A stretch of DNA of 64,000 bases from Bryum argenteum (GCA_037043015.1 CM073324.1:3279413-3343412); one strand, 5' to 3'. Numbered from the stretch's first letter, positions 12,959-25,089 are shown. A program made the numbers and translations. The notes: generated by a model not told the origin, from the letters alone.

Positions 12959-13418
12959 TCACAAACTGGACTTGGGCAATGGCATTTGAATAGCTGTGCG
13001 GCTGACGACAAACTTTTTGTTGTGAGTCACGGCAGCCACATGAAGGTCGTGCTTCTGGTAGGTCTGAAAGTTCTCCTCGTCTGGGAAATCCACAACAAGC
13101 GCCACATCCGCATTGCCAGCACTGAGCCCTGCAATTCCACAAGAGTAAAAGTTCATCCTACCGACGAACCTCGACATACAAAATTCTACTTGCACAAGAT
13201 GATCTAAGCGATGAAAATTTCATACAAAAGAGAGTGGAGCACGCCTACAAACCTAGATCAGAGTTGATGTCGAAGTTGATCCAGGAGACATGCTTGCCCT
13301 TGACAATTTCTTGGGCCATCTCGGACAACGTCCTCACAACTTCGGGCACATCCTCCTTCTTCCCTACTGCGAGCAACACGATGTGCCGCAACGGACCCTT
13401 CGTTGCTTCGCCTGCCAT
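12959..13418 (-). CDS. Stress-response A/B-barrel (Dabb) domain protein
   Basis: Two exons, 13253-13418 and 12959-13128, joined in phase 1, encode 111 residues. The start MAGEATKGPLRHIVLLAVG and the central motif ADVALVVDF followed by YQKHDLHV match the dimeric alpha/beta-barrel (Dabb) family, whose plant members such as HS1 have about the same length. The conserved His after the start and the His in the second half fit the family. HS1-type proteins are small soluble stress- or defence-linked proteins without a settled enzymatic role. The gene is divergent from the PPR gene, with 644 bp between start codons that probably hold both promoters. Confidence 0.9.
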
Positions 13419-14062
13419 CAGAATTACTCTGACAGAACAAACATCTTCTTCAGGCTTTATTAATAAAATGATCGATTCAAAGAACGACTCTGAACGAAGA
13501 AAATTCTCAACAAGGAAAACCGCAAATTATTACACTGTTTCAATTCACTTCGAACAGAAAAAAAGGGAAAACCCAGGTGTACAAGCCTCGATAAGTCAAC
13601 TGAAATTTACTCAAAAAGAGAAATTCAACAACGCAAGCGTAATTGGCAGCAGAATGTACCGAAAACACAAAGATCTTGTCGGAATTCGAAGAATGGAGGT
13701 GACGATGGGGGTGTTCAGATGGGCGAGGCTGGATATTTGAGTGGAAGATGACCGTGAACCTGCTTGAGGATGAAGAATAATGAACGTCTTCGATATTTCA
13801 TCCATTTCGGTACTAGAGTTCATCCTGGAACAGATCCACGCCCCGTGTATGGAATTCAGCTGATTCATGCTGAGAACCAGCAATTTCGATCATCAGAGCA
13901 TCCTCAATCGACCGGCGACAGCCCGCGTTGGGGATTGTCGATTGAGGTCAATGCACCTCGCATGAATAAGGATGCTTTCAGGTGGTCTAAATGGAACTGG
14001 GTTGATACATTTGGATGCTTGCGATCAGGAATTGATGAAGTTTTAGGGCACAGTTGAGGAGG
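13419..14062. promoter_or_regulatory. Shared divergent promoter region (Dabb / PPR)
   Basis: The two start codons face away from each other across this 644-bp stretch, so it must hold both 5-prime leaders and promoters. No defined element could be recognised. Confidence 0.5.
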
Positions 14063-16341
14063 ATGCGGCGTAGGTCTGTACAATTGTTTAGTCAGAGTTT
14101 AGAAAAAGCCTTTCGAGGTGATTGCTGTAGGGCGATAGTAGGAGGTGCAGGCGGACTTGATCAAAAGTGCAGCAGCTCTTGGTTTAGGGTTTTTGGATTG
14201 GACTTATCGGTAGACACTAGTTTAAAGAGTAGAGATTCATTACTTGCAGGTAGGGCACGCTTTAGTACTCTGGTCGAGGAGGACCGCAACGAATCTCGGG
14301 GATATCGCCGTGAGATTGAACAAGCGGAGATTGTCCGTCGATTCGAAAAACTGCTTCAGAAGTGGAGCTCGAATACGCCCCTTCTTCTTGATGATTTGCA
14401 GGTGAATTCTCGTTACATTGTGCTTGCGAGCAGAGCTTGAAACCATAAATTCTTCGTCTTTTTGGCTTGATTCAACTTTGCTCAATTGATACTCTTACAG
14501 GTTCAGTTGACTCCGTCGTTAGTTTGTCAAGTGGTGAAGACGATTCCCAAGCCGACAGCAGTGCGAAAGTTTTTCAAATGGGCAAGCACGCAGCCAGGGT
14601 TTCAACACGATGTGTACACATACGCAGCGGTACTCGATCAGTACGGCAAGGCCAAGAATTTTCAGGCCATGGATCAAGTGGTGGCGGAGATGAAGGAAGA
14701 CGGGATCGCACCGAATGTGATCACTTTCACTTCGCTCATGTTCTGGCATTCGCAGATAACAAAACTGGCAGGAGTTCGGCGAATGTGGCAGCAGATGCAG
14801 GAAGCAGGTTGTAAACCCAACGAATACATCTATACAAGTTACCTTGATTCGCTTGTGAAAAACGGCTGTCACGAGGAAGCGAACACAGTCTTCCAGGAAA
14901 TGCAGAACGCGGGTTGTCGTCCAAATATATACACATTCTCGGTGATGATCCAGAGCCTTGTGGACACAATGCAACTGGAAGCCGCATTCGAGCTTTACGA
15001 AAGAATGACGAAGCTGGATTTCACACCGAATAGTGCAACGTACTCTAACCTCGTGAAGGCGCATGCCAGAAGGCCGGACTTGGAGAAGGCGATCTGGTTT
15101 TACCGGGAAATGATGGATGCAGGCTTGACACCGTCGCACTCCTTGCGGTCGCTGTTGTCGGCAGCTTTGACAGCTCAAGGGAGGGCAAACGAAGCGGAGG
15201 AACTGACCCATATTAGTGCAGCGATGGCGGTGGAGGATCTGAGGAGCAAGCAATTGAAAGCGGTGCTTAGTGGCTGTCTGCCTAGGCCAGAGAGACTGGC
15301 AGAGCTGTTGCGAGAGTGGGGACCTGACACGGAGCTGGCTCTCGAGAGAGTGAAGCTCACGATGCGGCATCCGTACCTGTTGAATGTGTTGGTGCTTGTG
15401 AGCGACGAGCCGGAAGTGGCGTGGCGGTATTTCGAGTGGGTGAGAGCTCAGGAGAATTATAATCCCACCAGGCACATGTTCGCTCGTGTGCTGGACATTG
15501 TTGGCAAGACGGGCCACACCGCATTGCAGAATCAGATCATCTCCGACGCTGAGACTCCAATGCAAGCAAATGCTGTCACTTATCACAAAGTCATCGAAAG
15601 CTATTGCCACTCGAAGCACACCGACGCTGCCCTTTTGGTAAGCACCTGCACTCTCACTAACCCCTGCAAGCAACACTATTCAGGATACAGAACTTGATAT
15701 TATAACGTATGTATTGGTGTGACATCGTCTTTACTATTTCCTCGTTGCAAGTCTTGGAAACAGGAATCGGTATTGTGGGTAGTGAACAGTGTTATTGCTC
15801 GATGCAGGTGTTTGAGCGTATGAAAAAGCAAGGAGTAGAGCCAGACGCGAACGTCTACACCATGCTGATTGATGTTTTGTCAAGAACACGTGATCATACC
15901 CAAGCTATGGAGATGTACGCTGAGATGCTGAAAGCGAAGTGCAAACCTACGGTCCACACGTACACAGTGATTCTGCACAGTTTGGCGAGGTCAGGGAGGG
16001 TGAAAGCTGCTCTGACTCTATTTGAAAGATTGCCCAAGTTTGGTGTTCCGCCAAGTGTAGGGACCTACACCATTCTACTGAGAGCCTGTCTAAAAGCAAA
16101 TGAGTTAGAATCGGTATTGAAACTGTACGCATGTATGCGATCAGATGGGATTGTCCCATCGAGGGGCATCCATAGACTGGTTTCTCGAGGTCTTCATGCT
16201 GCAGGAATGCATGACGAGGCAGATGCGCTCAGCGAAGTACCTGTTTATTTCCCGGAACCTCATAGAGGTGTTGTTCAACCTCGGATTCCAAGAGCACGGA
16301 AAAGTGTCTCTAGACTTGTGAGTAGATTCTATGAGCAATAG
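14063..16341 (+). CDS. P-class pentatricopeptide repeat (PPR) protein
   Basis: Three exons, 14063-14401, 14501-15637 and 15808-16341, give 669 residues. The N-terminus (MRRRSVQLFSQSLEKAFRG) is basic, Ser/Arg-rich and lacks acidic residues early on, consistent with an organelle transit peptide. From about residue 145 onward 35-residue PPR units recur (for example GCRPNIYTFSVMIQSLVD, GVEPDANVYTMLIDVLSR, CKPTVHTYTVILHSLAR). A repeat-poor middle part (about 330-430) separates two blocks. No E, DYW or SMR domain follows, so it is a P-class protein, probably binding organellar RNA. The RNA target cannot be read from sequence. An in-frame upstream TTG at 14054 is not needed; the ATG at 14063 is used here. 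Confidence 0.92.
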
Positions 16342-16643
16342 AAGACACGTCCACAATACATTTTTAGCAAAATTTGATTCTTAGCAATTGTTTCACTCCT
16401 CTTGCCATGAACATAGGGGCGTATGTTACCATTGCTTTGATCGTAATTGCATCACTATTGAATAGGAAGTATCCATCTACTTGGGTCATAAGAGCACTTT
16501 AAAGACCAGGTTCAAGGTGGGAGGAAGAAAGTCTTGTAATCTGAAAGTACTTGAGCATTGCACTTGCTCTCCTTTGTCCCGCTGTACTCTAAAAGCTCAC
16601 TACACTAGTATCAGCAGCACAAACCTTGTACTCTTATGTCAAC
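16342..16643. other. Intergenic, no feature recognised
   Basis: 3-prime flank of the PPR gene; nothing recognisable. Confidence 0.4.
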
Positions 16644-17029
16644 TTAACCCTTAAACGTCTAGCTATACGGATTTGGGCAGCCGAGTATTGGATCACAACA
16701 TCTTCTAGATTTGGGCATCATGAATAGTGCACTTTTTGAACTTGGGCATCATGAATGATCCAATCAATTGGGCATCATGAATGATCCAATCAATGATGAG
16801 CTTGCAACCTCCTACAGGGTTATGTACAACCCCAACCTACCTACCACAATCCTTTCAAAGCACAAAATCGCTCATACAAATTGTGATTTGAATTCTAAAA
16901 TTTCACTTTTTGGATGCATCGCAAGAAGGTGACCAATTTGATATCAAAATATAAGTGAAAAGTTGAGTACATTGAGGAGATTCTGTTGGATCATGACCCC
17001 TCCGGTCACCTTAGGCGTTTAAGGGTTAA
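16644..17029. mobile_element. piggyBac-like MITE, short subfamily, copy 2
   Basis: This 386-bp element has perfect 14-bp inverted ends TTAACCCTTAAACG / CGTTTAAGGGTTAA, including TTAA on both sides. Its body is homologous to 371-740. It contains an internal direct duplication of about 26 bp (gggcatcatgaatgatccaa occurs twice near 16744-16795). Confidence 0.85.
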
Positions 17030-17307
17030 AAGGACTTTAATGACATCGAGAAGAAAGTTCAATACGATGCACACAAAATAACATGGATACAAGCTACTCT
17101 AATTCTTTCACATTTGTCAGTGCACATGCATCGTCATCTAAAAGCCAAAATCTGGCGTTTCAGGATTAATACCCCTGCCTTCAGGATGAAATTCAAGCCA
17201 GTGACAAAATGATGCTATTCCATGTTCACCATATATCTATGGTATAATCTTGTGCTGCAGAAAGTAACCTGCTCCGCATTCTAACTTCATGCTACCATTT
17301 ACCGGGA

Positions 17308-19835
17308 TCAAATTTTAATACTTCGATTCACTCCATATGCAATATAATTAACACTCGTGTTGCTTCCTGATATAGACCACCTTTGAGTGATAGGATTGTA
17401 CACCATTCCAGCAGTATCTTTCACCTGCCACTCCAAACGCTAGAATCAGATTTCCAACCATCGCCGCACAAAAAGGACTGTAAAACATGAAGGGCTTGAC
17501 AACATGACGTTACCTCTATTGAAGACCGATCCATGATATTGGACAACTCGCCTGGAGTTATGAATTTAGACCATTCATGAGTCCCCTTCGGTAACTGCAA
17601 GACAACAAGTGTCAAAGATGCATTCATTTCTTTCAGTCTCCTATTGGAAGACGAGCGATATCAAATGGAAGACTTCTTACAGTTGTTGGTTTGAACTCAC
17701 TACAAGATAAAGGTAAGGAAAGTACCCAGCCAAGAATGTACTCGGCAGCGACTATGGCCAGGCCAAATGAGGGAAGTGATCTATTGAGAGTAGAAATAAA
17801 GACCAAGCCATCCTTCTTTGTCAGAGCTGCAAGGGACCTGCAGAAGTCCTCTGGATCTGCTACGTGTTCAATCACCTGCACTTCCAGAAAATCAAGACCA
17901 TGAAGCAGACAAATCACAAGATGGTCAAAATCTTGTATAGAAGGTATATTACGTTAATTGCTTCCTCGATCAACTTCTTGCTCCTTCAGGCCATAAGAAT
18001 CTGCCTGTTGGCGTCATTAACTCACCTCAAGAGCAAGTACAACGTCGAACTTCTGCTCCTCCCGCACTAACTGCTCTGCAAGAAAACGACGCACCCAATT
18101 TTTCAGAATGAATATTGCAACATACCACTAGATCCCGCACATTGTTCCTATGCATCGCAAAACTGAAGGCGTTGAAAATCTATTACTTCTTCGTCATTAT
18201 AAGACCACTTACCAGCTGTTGTCCACAAATATTTGATAGATGCTGTAGAAGGGTCCCGACCCTGAAATCAATCAATCAACAGACACAGATATTTCAAGGA
18301 CAAAAATGATCACCCGTCTCGCTCGACAAAAGAATTAGCTTGATCGCCAGGCATAAGTGAATAGAGCAATATGGTTCTGATAAGAATATACCGCATGAAC
18401 AGATGCAACTCCGATGTTTTTTTCCACGGCATCTACACCCGTCATTTCGGCACCCATTCTAGCGAAAGGCTGCAGCACACAAAGCTTTGCACATCAGCGA
18501 TCTAAGCATGAACGTAGACCTCAACCATGAGATATATCAATAAAAAACATTCTCAGACAGCTTGGAGATTAAAATGATACGTCAGGAAGAAGAAACTACG
18601 CATTCCAGGACGTTGAATACCTCACAGACAAGACCCCCTCCGCAACCCACGTCCACGATCTTCAACCCTTCCAATGGTCGTGCAGTATTGGCATCCTTTC
18701 TGTCCAGAAGGCCCACAAATTTTTGGGCTTTCAGATCTGTACGAGAGTACATCACAGCTTTGGTAGTACAAACTCACATAGTCCGAAGCAACATACTCAT
18801 TGGTAGCTCCTATACCTGAAGTGTTGGCATATGGAAGAACGAATGTAAGACACCCGTGTAGGATTCATGATGTGCAGAGGCTTGTAGGGCCCTTTCGGAT
18901 CCCACCTAAGAAAAATCACAAAAATAGATCAGATGAAAAATCTTCTTACAACATGAAGAACGACAAAGAGTTCTGTAACCCAAAATTAAGTGCACGTACC
19001 AAGTGGCAGCAATGGCAGCAAACTTGGCAGTCTCCTTCTTGTCGACAGAGTCTTTCCGGACCTCATGCGAGTTCGAACGAGCCTGTCTCTCTTTCATACC
19101 CAAATTGGGCAAAGCCGATGACAGAGGTTCAGTTTCTGCAGCCTTAGGAACATCAGGTCGAGTCGTTTCACCTGAATCTTCCCTCTTCGGAAGCTCTAAA
19201 TCATTCCTCTTGGGAATCTCAGCAGGAGCTGAAAGTTCACATGGATACTCTTCCGGGACTTTCACAACGACCTTGTCATTCGTCTTCGGAGGCTCAGCAG
19301 GCTCAGAAGCTAGAAGTTCACGGGGATATTCTTCCGGGACTTTCACAACGACCTTGTCATTCGTCTTAGGAGGCTCAGCATGCGCAGGAGCTAGAAATTC
19401 ACGGGGATATTCTTCCGGGACTTTCACAACGACCTTGTCATTCGCCTTAGGAGGCTCAGCAGGCTCAGGAGCTAGAAGTTCACGGGGATATTCTTCCGGG
19501 GATTTCACAACGACCTTGTCATTCGTCTTAGGAAGCTCAGCAGGCTCAGAAGCTAGAAGTTCACGGGGATATTCTTCCGAGACTTTCACAACGACCTTGG
19601 TCCCATCCACCTGTTGGGGAGGAACTAATACTGCCGAAGTGTGTGTCTGCGCCACCAGAGCCTCAACGATCTGTGGCTCTGGAGCTTTAGGCAGAGTGAC
19701 CGGTGCATTGCCAGTATTATTAGCGGTGGACAAGCACTTGAAAGGATTCATTACCCTCGAGACATCGTCACCCAACCTCTGATTGCCGATCCAACGCACA
19801 GCCCTGCCGGCAATCCTCGATGCCATCCACGACAT
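17308..19835 (-). CDS. COQ3: Ubiquinone biosynthesis O-methyltransferase, mitochondrial (COQ3)
   Basis: Nine exons (minus strand): 19000-19835, 18816-18905, 18621-18699, 18392-18469, 18213-18261, 18026-18075, 17726-17875, 17514-17594 and 17308-17424, total 509 residues. COQ3/UbiG uses S-adenosylmethionine to methylate the ring hydroxyls of ubiquinone precursors at the matrix face of the inner mitochondrial membrane. Motif [10 protein letters not shown] (323-331), the acidic VDAVE segment, EVIEHVADP (394-402) and [15 protein letters not shown] follow the family order to the C-terminal SVNYIAYG. The N-terminus ([20 protein letters not shown]) is a good mitochondrial presequence. Between presequence and catalytic domain lie about 240 extra residues, including five 27-residue tandem repeats (81-212), absent from the COQ3 proteins I know. 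Exon 3 uses the acceptor giving [14 protein letters not shown]; a nearer upstream AG would break frame. Confidence 0.93.
19200..19595 (-). repeat. 81-bp coding tandem repeats inside COQ3 exon 1
   Basis: Five units of 81 bp (27 residues; consensus [20 protein letters not shown] then TNDKVVV) run in frame; the last is shortened and diverged. Neighbouring units are nearly identical at DNA level, suggesting recent expansion or homogenisation. The units are Pro/Glu/Lys-rich and probably disordered. Confidence 0.9.
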
Positions 19836-19839
19836 CGGG

Positions 19840-19856
19840 AACCCTAAACCCTAAAA
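19840..19856 (-). promoter_or_regulatory. Double telo-box in the COQ3 leader
   Basis: The plus strand reads AACCCTAAACCCTAAAA just upstream of the COQ3 ATG. AAACCCTAA telo-boxes are frequent near transcription starts of plant housekeeping genes. Function here is inferred from position only. Confidence 0.6.
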
Positions 19857-21469
19857 CTCTAGTCACTCACCACCACATCAACACCTGATTCCTCAACCAG
19901 ATCACTACACACCTGCGACCAGGAATCAACACTACATTCATCACAATCCCCTCAAAAGGCTCAATTCGCATTACATTGTCATGATTTGGAACGCATCAAG
20001 CCATTGAGTCAGCTCAATTCATTTCAAGCAAGCTTTCCTTGAACAGAAATAGAAAAAAAGATTCAAGTAAACCCTGAACCTCACCTGCAAAGCAACGACA
20101 CAATACGAATTGACGAATATATACTTGCTATACACTTCAATGGCGAGGAATATGCAGAACCCTAATTGCGACTCTGTAAGAATCTCACTCACCGCGAATT
20201 TTTGACGATTTGTCGAGGGTTTAGCGCGTTCAGTGTTGGAGTGATTGCTGATTTGAGCAGCCGAAAATTGATCCTGCCCTGAACCAATGTCGCGAAAATT
20301 CAAAATTCAAAATTCAAATTATCACGCCCTGATAAGTCCACGAAGCGAATTTCGAAATGCAAGTGCAAAAATTTTCTCACTCGAAACAATAGCTCGATCA
20401 CAAGTGGCCGGTTCACGTCATCAACTTGTGCATTTGCATTGAGAATGTGAAATCGCCACGTGGGCGCTCCCGAATAGCAACATTGATGGAAGTTGTTCTC
20501 GCTGACAACGCACCCTTCTCTCTCTTTTAGCACACCTCTGACGAAGTGCTCAAAAATGGCTCAATTGTAATTGAAGATAATAATGGAAGTAATTTTCGTT
20601 CATGGGGAAAGAAAGTGGAATGACAGTCATAGTGGATTCATGATTTTTGGACTCTTCTACAATTTGTTGTGATCTTTTGAAGGTGGTCGTACAGATGTTT
20701 ATGAAATGGTGACCTAATTTTGCACCATATGATGTTTGTTGTGAGTACATGCTATTGTTGAGTGAAGAAGCTATTATGGACCTCTAGGTCAAGAAGCCTA
20801 GTACTCCATTATTGTACTGCTCGAGTTTTTGAGCACTCTCCCTAGGGTTGAGGTACTTATAACCAACATTTTGAGAATTTTATCGTGCTAGGGGTTACTT
20901 GTAATTATTAACCACGTAGCATGGAAATCTACAAAATTTTCACAAAAATTTAATATAATCAAAAAGGAGTAAAACATGTACATCTCACAATTTACCAATA
21001 CAAGTCACTTTGAACGATAGCTATAGGAGATTGGTCAAAAATGGGTATCTTGAGCTAACGGTATGAGGTGATTAGGAATTTTCTTAGATAATCTTACAAT
21101 TTTTGCAATTCATTGTGCTCATTTCTATAAATAATGAAGAAAATATATTCACATTAGGGTTAATTTTTCAAAAAAATTATAAGAATATTGTAATGCACCT
21201 TATGACTATATACAAAAAAATTATAAGAATACTGTAATGAACCTTATGACTATATACAAAAAAGTTAGAGCTAAAGTCATATTCTTGTTAATTTTTTTCT
21301 ATTAATAAGTTCAAAAGCATCTATTGTGTGGCCATGGAAAGGCGGACCACAAATAGCAAGCAAAATCACAAAGAGAGGCCTCAACATGAGCCGCTTCATC
21401 CCTGTAAGGACCGAAAGTCTACCAACTTGCTCGCAATCGATCTATCTACTTCTATAACATAATATTGTT
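19857..21469. other. AT-rich intergenic region
   Basis: COQ3 5-prime flank followed by AT-rich DNA. Near 21160-21265 there is a local direct repeat around aaaaaaattataagaat...ccttatgactatatac, duplicated at a spacing of about 52 bp. No gene seen. Confidence 0.4.
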
Positions 21470-21707
21470 CGGCGATCCTTCCTACCCACCAACATACCAA
21501 CCTACCAACATAGAAATCTACCAACCTACCTACCTACCTACAATCTTTTATGTTTTCTAGATTGATGTATAACAAAATTTAAAAAACACGGACATATATA
21601 AAAAAATAATAAACATAATATTGTTTTGAGGAAATGATCGATATAAGATACTTTTTTAGATGTACCATATAACGAGCTTTCCCGTCGGGACGACAAGGAC
21701 CTTACTA

Positions 21708-21709
<2 letters not shown>
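21470..21709. repeat. Dispersed repeat, copy A
   Basis: Contains ggcgatccttcctac, a CCTAC/CCAAC-rich run and a terminal ...cccgtcgggacgacaaggaccttactag. The same order recurs at about 22846-23042. It may be the 3-prime part of a retroelement. Confidence 0.5.

Positions 21710-21763
<54 letters not shown>
21710..21763. repeat. (AT)n microsatellite
   Basis: About 54 bp of uninterrupted AT dinucleotides directly following dispersed repeat copy A. Confidence 0.95.
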
Positions 21764-21768
<5 letters not shown>

Positions 21769-21899
21769 TCGAGTTGTCTAGGAAATCACAAAATTATTAG
21801 TTTCATAAAAAACAAATCAAGATGCTATACTCTTATGAATGCCAACACATTCAATGAAAATTCACCGGAGAATACAGTCCCATCATGGTTACTCCCATG

Positions 21900-22347
21900 C
21901 ACATGCATGCAAGGCAGATGCCATTGCAATGCAAGCCTTAAACCAGACTTATTATGAATTAAGGGACATCCTTATCAATTGAGCCCCCCTACAACTCCTA
22001 ATAATAACCTGACTATACAATTCATAGAATTCACATATTGTATCGACAGATTTTCACCAGAAAGTATAAATAGAAAAGTAGAAAAATACCAACCTCTCAT
22101 TGATGACGTTAAAAATAAAGGATGGATGGTAGAGCCACTAACAGTTATTACAGCAGGAGCTAGAGCATCCACATACATCCCATCTATGAATATTTTTCAC
22201 GACAAATTCAAAATGCCAAAAACAATTATAAGAAACACCTTCAAAGAAATCAACACTATTGCCATACACTATGCTATGTCTATTATACTCCACAAAAGAA
22301 AAATTGAAAACAATGAACCGCTACCACCAGACACGCAACTCCCATAA
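21900..22347 (+). pseudogene. Fragment of a retroelement polyprotein C-terminus
   Basis: An open frame encodes IEFTYCIDRFSPESI, KYQPLIDDVKNKGW, VITAGARAS and AMSIILHKRKIENNEPLP and stops at 22345-22347. One frame away, just upstream, ADAIAMQALNQTYYELRD reads like the same protein before a frameshift. Spacing of a KY..L motif, a Gly-Trp and an AGARA motif resembles the tails of non-LTR retroelement proteins of plants and algae with a nuclease-like C-terminal domain. This is recalled pattern, not a search result. There is no in-frame start codon and no reverse transcriptase core nearby, so it is a dead fragment. Confidence 0.4.
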
Positions 22348-22845
22348 GACAAAAAGAACAAAGTAATGATCATTAACCACATTTATAGAGAAAGTAATCT
22401 TGTCACACAAGGGGTACATGGACCCAAGCTTATGTAAATTTAGTCTAGCTCACTAGATAGCACCGACATGAGAAACATTGCTCAAACAATATCGTAGCGA
22501 TTCAAACTCGGACCATTGTTAAAACACAGTTGTATCTTTACCAAACAACATGGCAATGTCAACAATGTGACGATCAATTGAATCAACATTCTACATTTAT
22601 ACCAATATGTGGTAAACGAACAAACAAACCGTAAGTTATATAACAAAATATTTAGCTACTAGTTCAATGGTTACTGGTTACTACTTGTGGTTATAGTGTT
22701 CACCCTCATAGGGCTTAGTAGTCCTACGTCATTGTTGTTATGTCCCGTGGGCATATCATCAAGGGTAGGTCGAACGGGCATTTTATTCACGCTAGACCTA
22801 CAAGGGTTTGGTGTTCTTATTTATATAAGAAATGGGTCCATCCAG

Positions 22846-23042
22846 CGGCGATCCTTCCTACCTACTAAAGTACCAACCTACCAACATACAAACTTACTAA
22901 CCTACCTTGGTCTTACCAATCTAAGAAAATAAAATAAAATAAAATAAAAATTATAAAATAATTATTATAAAATAAAATAGTAGATGAAACGGTAGACATG
23001 GGATACTTTTTTTCCCGTGGGGACAAAGGGGACCTTACTAGT
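22846..23042. repeat. Dispersed repeat, copy B
   Basis: Matches copy A at 21470-21709 in order of motifs: ggcgatccttcctacctac, repeated CCAACCTACC, an A/T-rich centre and ...cccgtggggacaaaggggaccttactag. It follows the retroelement fragment by about 500 bp, consistent with its 3-prime flank. Confidence 0.5.
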
Positions 23043-24041
23043 TTAGTTCACAAATTAGTTTGCCATAAGGAAGGGAACTTACACTAAGAGCTGATGAAGA
23101 TCGGAGCCGAGTACAACTGCGAGACACCAAGAAAAAGATTTGAGGACATGGTCAAGGTAGCAATTCAGTGAGAAATTGGAGTTGGAGGTGAACATTGGAG
23201 CATCCTCTCGAAACTCTTCTAGTATTAGCCCTAGGGTATGAAAACCTATTTTAAGGAATTCACTAAACTTGAATTGGTGGAACGAGTGATGTCCTATTTT
23301 CAGTAATTTGTGAATTGAGAAGACAAATTTTCTCTATTATTAGGTTATTTATAAGCACTTACAATAATAACTACAAATTTCAGAAGGGACCAATATAGGT
23401 TAACCTATAATACGACACCTTACTAATCGGACACCCTAGTGTATGTACGCATGGGATACATTCAAAATAATAGGCTTCTTTATGAAGCAAATATCACACA
23501 TTTATACCGTGTAGTACTTAGAATGTTACTGTAATACCAGATAAAATGTTAAGAGCAACTTCTGAAGGATTCTTTCGGTCTTTCTTCTTAGATTTCCGAG
23601 TGATAAATTCCTAATCTAAAAAAATACAGAAATCTTCCAAAATTCCTCGTAAAATTTCATCTTACTCAAGATGAAGTTTAGAGGTAAGGCAGCAATGCCG
23701 TGATGACAATATGCGACTTCATTGAATAAGAGCCGAGAGATATATATACAAAAATTCTCTATGTACACAAAATAGTCGATGTAACGATGCTTTGAGCATG
23801 CAATGCTCACATCCTCGAGATTGCTAAGAAACAATTCTGCCACCATCTATCTTCAGACAAAACAGGAATCTCGGCCTTCCTTCTCCATCGCACAATCTCA
23901 CATTCGTATCGTGCTCAATCGCGAAGCGATATCATTGTCATCCTTATATCCACATAGTCGAAGCGTCGATTGAACAAGTGGGGATCCGAGAGCTTCATGA
24001 AGATGGGCCCAAACTCGGTGTCTGCAGATCCAATTTCCGGC
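23043..24041. other. Intergenic, no gene recognised
   Basis: Short incidental frames only. The right end is the 3-prime flank of the membrane protein gene. Confidence 0.4.
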
Positions 24042-24590
24042 TTACAGGACTGGGAGCACAATCTGCGGCGGAGGAGCAAACATCGACCACGGAAAACCTA
24101 CTCTCCGACCGCCAACAGCGACAGGCCCGGGCGAAGTGACGAGAGAAAAGAGCCAGAGGCCGAGAATGATGAGAAGCCAGTGACCGCCATAGTCCATGAA
24201 CGTTGAGGAATAAGTTCTGTTGTGAGGACCGTTGTAGCGTTGGTTGTCGTCGTACGCACCACCAGGATAATACTCGCCGTTGCCATAAGCCATGCCTGCA
24301 TTTCGGAAGGGAAAGCGCTCGTTTCTGTAATATGCAGCGGCTCTTGGGCTCCCGGTTCCCAAGAATTGAGTCACAACGTAGCAGATTATCGGTATCCAGA
24401 TCAAGGCGGGCGGAATGCCCAAGCCGGTTGCTGCTGGCCTGATTGCTGCTCCCGGGTATCCCACGGCTGCTACATCCGGCGCGCTTCTGTAGGGCGCGGT
24501 GACAATCAGCAGTATCACGCCGAGAATTGTCACTGGCACCCACGGCGACGGCCCCCGCTCATAAGGATCTCCTCTGTACTGATACGCCAT
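24042..24590 (-). CDS. Small multi-pass membrane protein, function unknown
   Basis: A single uninterrupted exon of 182 residues starting MAYQYRGDPYERGPSPWVPV. Three hydrophobic segments are visible: about 17-34 (VPVTILGVILLIVTAP), 61-77 (ALIWIPIICYVVTQFLG) and 136-153 (WLLIILGLWLFSLVTS). Between the second and third lies a Tyr/Gly/Asn-rich hydrophilic stretch (YYRNERFPFRNAGMAYGNGE). The tail is Pro-rich (FAPPPQIVLPVL). I do not recognise the family. The higher GC content of this frame against its flanks, the long open frame and the clean membrane pattern argue that it is real. It is the only intronless gene of the window. Confidence 0.65.
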   Translation of the reverse strand: MAYQYRGDPYERGPSPWVPVTILGVILLIVTAPYRSAPDVAAVGYPGAAIRPAATGLGIPPALIWIPIICYVVTQFLGTGSPRAAAYYRNERFPFRNAGMAYGNGEYYPGGAYDDNQRYNGPHNRTYSSTFMDYGGHWLLIILGLWLFSLVTSPGPVAVGGRRVGFPWSMFAPPPQIVLPVL

Positions 24591-25089
24591 ACCCGCGCTA
24601 GCTATTCACTCAAACACCACTCAATTATCACGAACCTGACTTCCCCACAAAATCACTCAACCTTCCCGAACAACAACGCTCGTACTAGCTACAACTTCAA
24701 GCATGAACACAGTTGCCCTCCCGGCAAATCGACTTCAAGACCTTCCCGAACAACGACGCTATACAACTTCAAGCATGAACCCATACAGACTCTCGGACAA
24801 ATCGACTAAAGACTCGATCGGAACAGCTCTTTCTAACCTCAACGACAGACACACCCGCAGATGTCAGAAATCACACAAGTGCAAAGATTCTGTTCTCAAC
24901 AAGATAGCGAGCAAGGGAAGAACGCTGACAGCACGAGCATCAGGATAAAGAAATCGAAGCTAAGCTTGTCTTGAGCGAATTTTTTAGCTAGAATTACCGG
25001 ATCCCGAGGGGAATTGCAGCGTCTCTCGAGCCGCCGACAGCAAGGCCTGAGTGGTAAAGATCCTGCAATGGCAGCATGCTAGAGACTTC
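24591..25089. other. Promoter side of the membrane protein gene
   Basis: Contains a diverged direct duplication of about 50 bp (ccttcccgaacaac...caacttcaagcatgaac occurs at about 24662-24705 and 24739-24780). No further gene seen. Confidence 0.45.

Noticed and set aside
14519..15676. 385-codon minus-strand frame
   Set aside because: Antisense shadow of the PPR exon; no recognisable protein, while the plus strand gives PPR motifs.
18706..18736. Upstream acceptor for COQ3 exon 3 (giving LKAQKFVG)
   Set aside because: It breaks phase with the preceding donor. The acceptor at 18700-18701 restores frame and gives a family-like HFRKD join.
19003..19782. 259-codon plus-strand frame rich in Ser/Gly
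   Set aside because: Antisense of the COQ3 repeat exon; long only because the 81-bp period keeps it open.
24222..24809. 195-codon plus-strand frame
   Set aside because: Antisense to the membrane protein gene; sequence lacks domains and hydrophobic logic.
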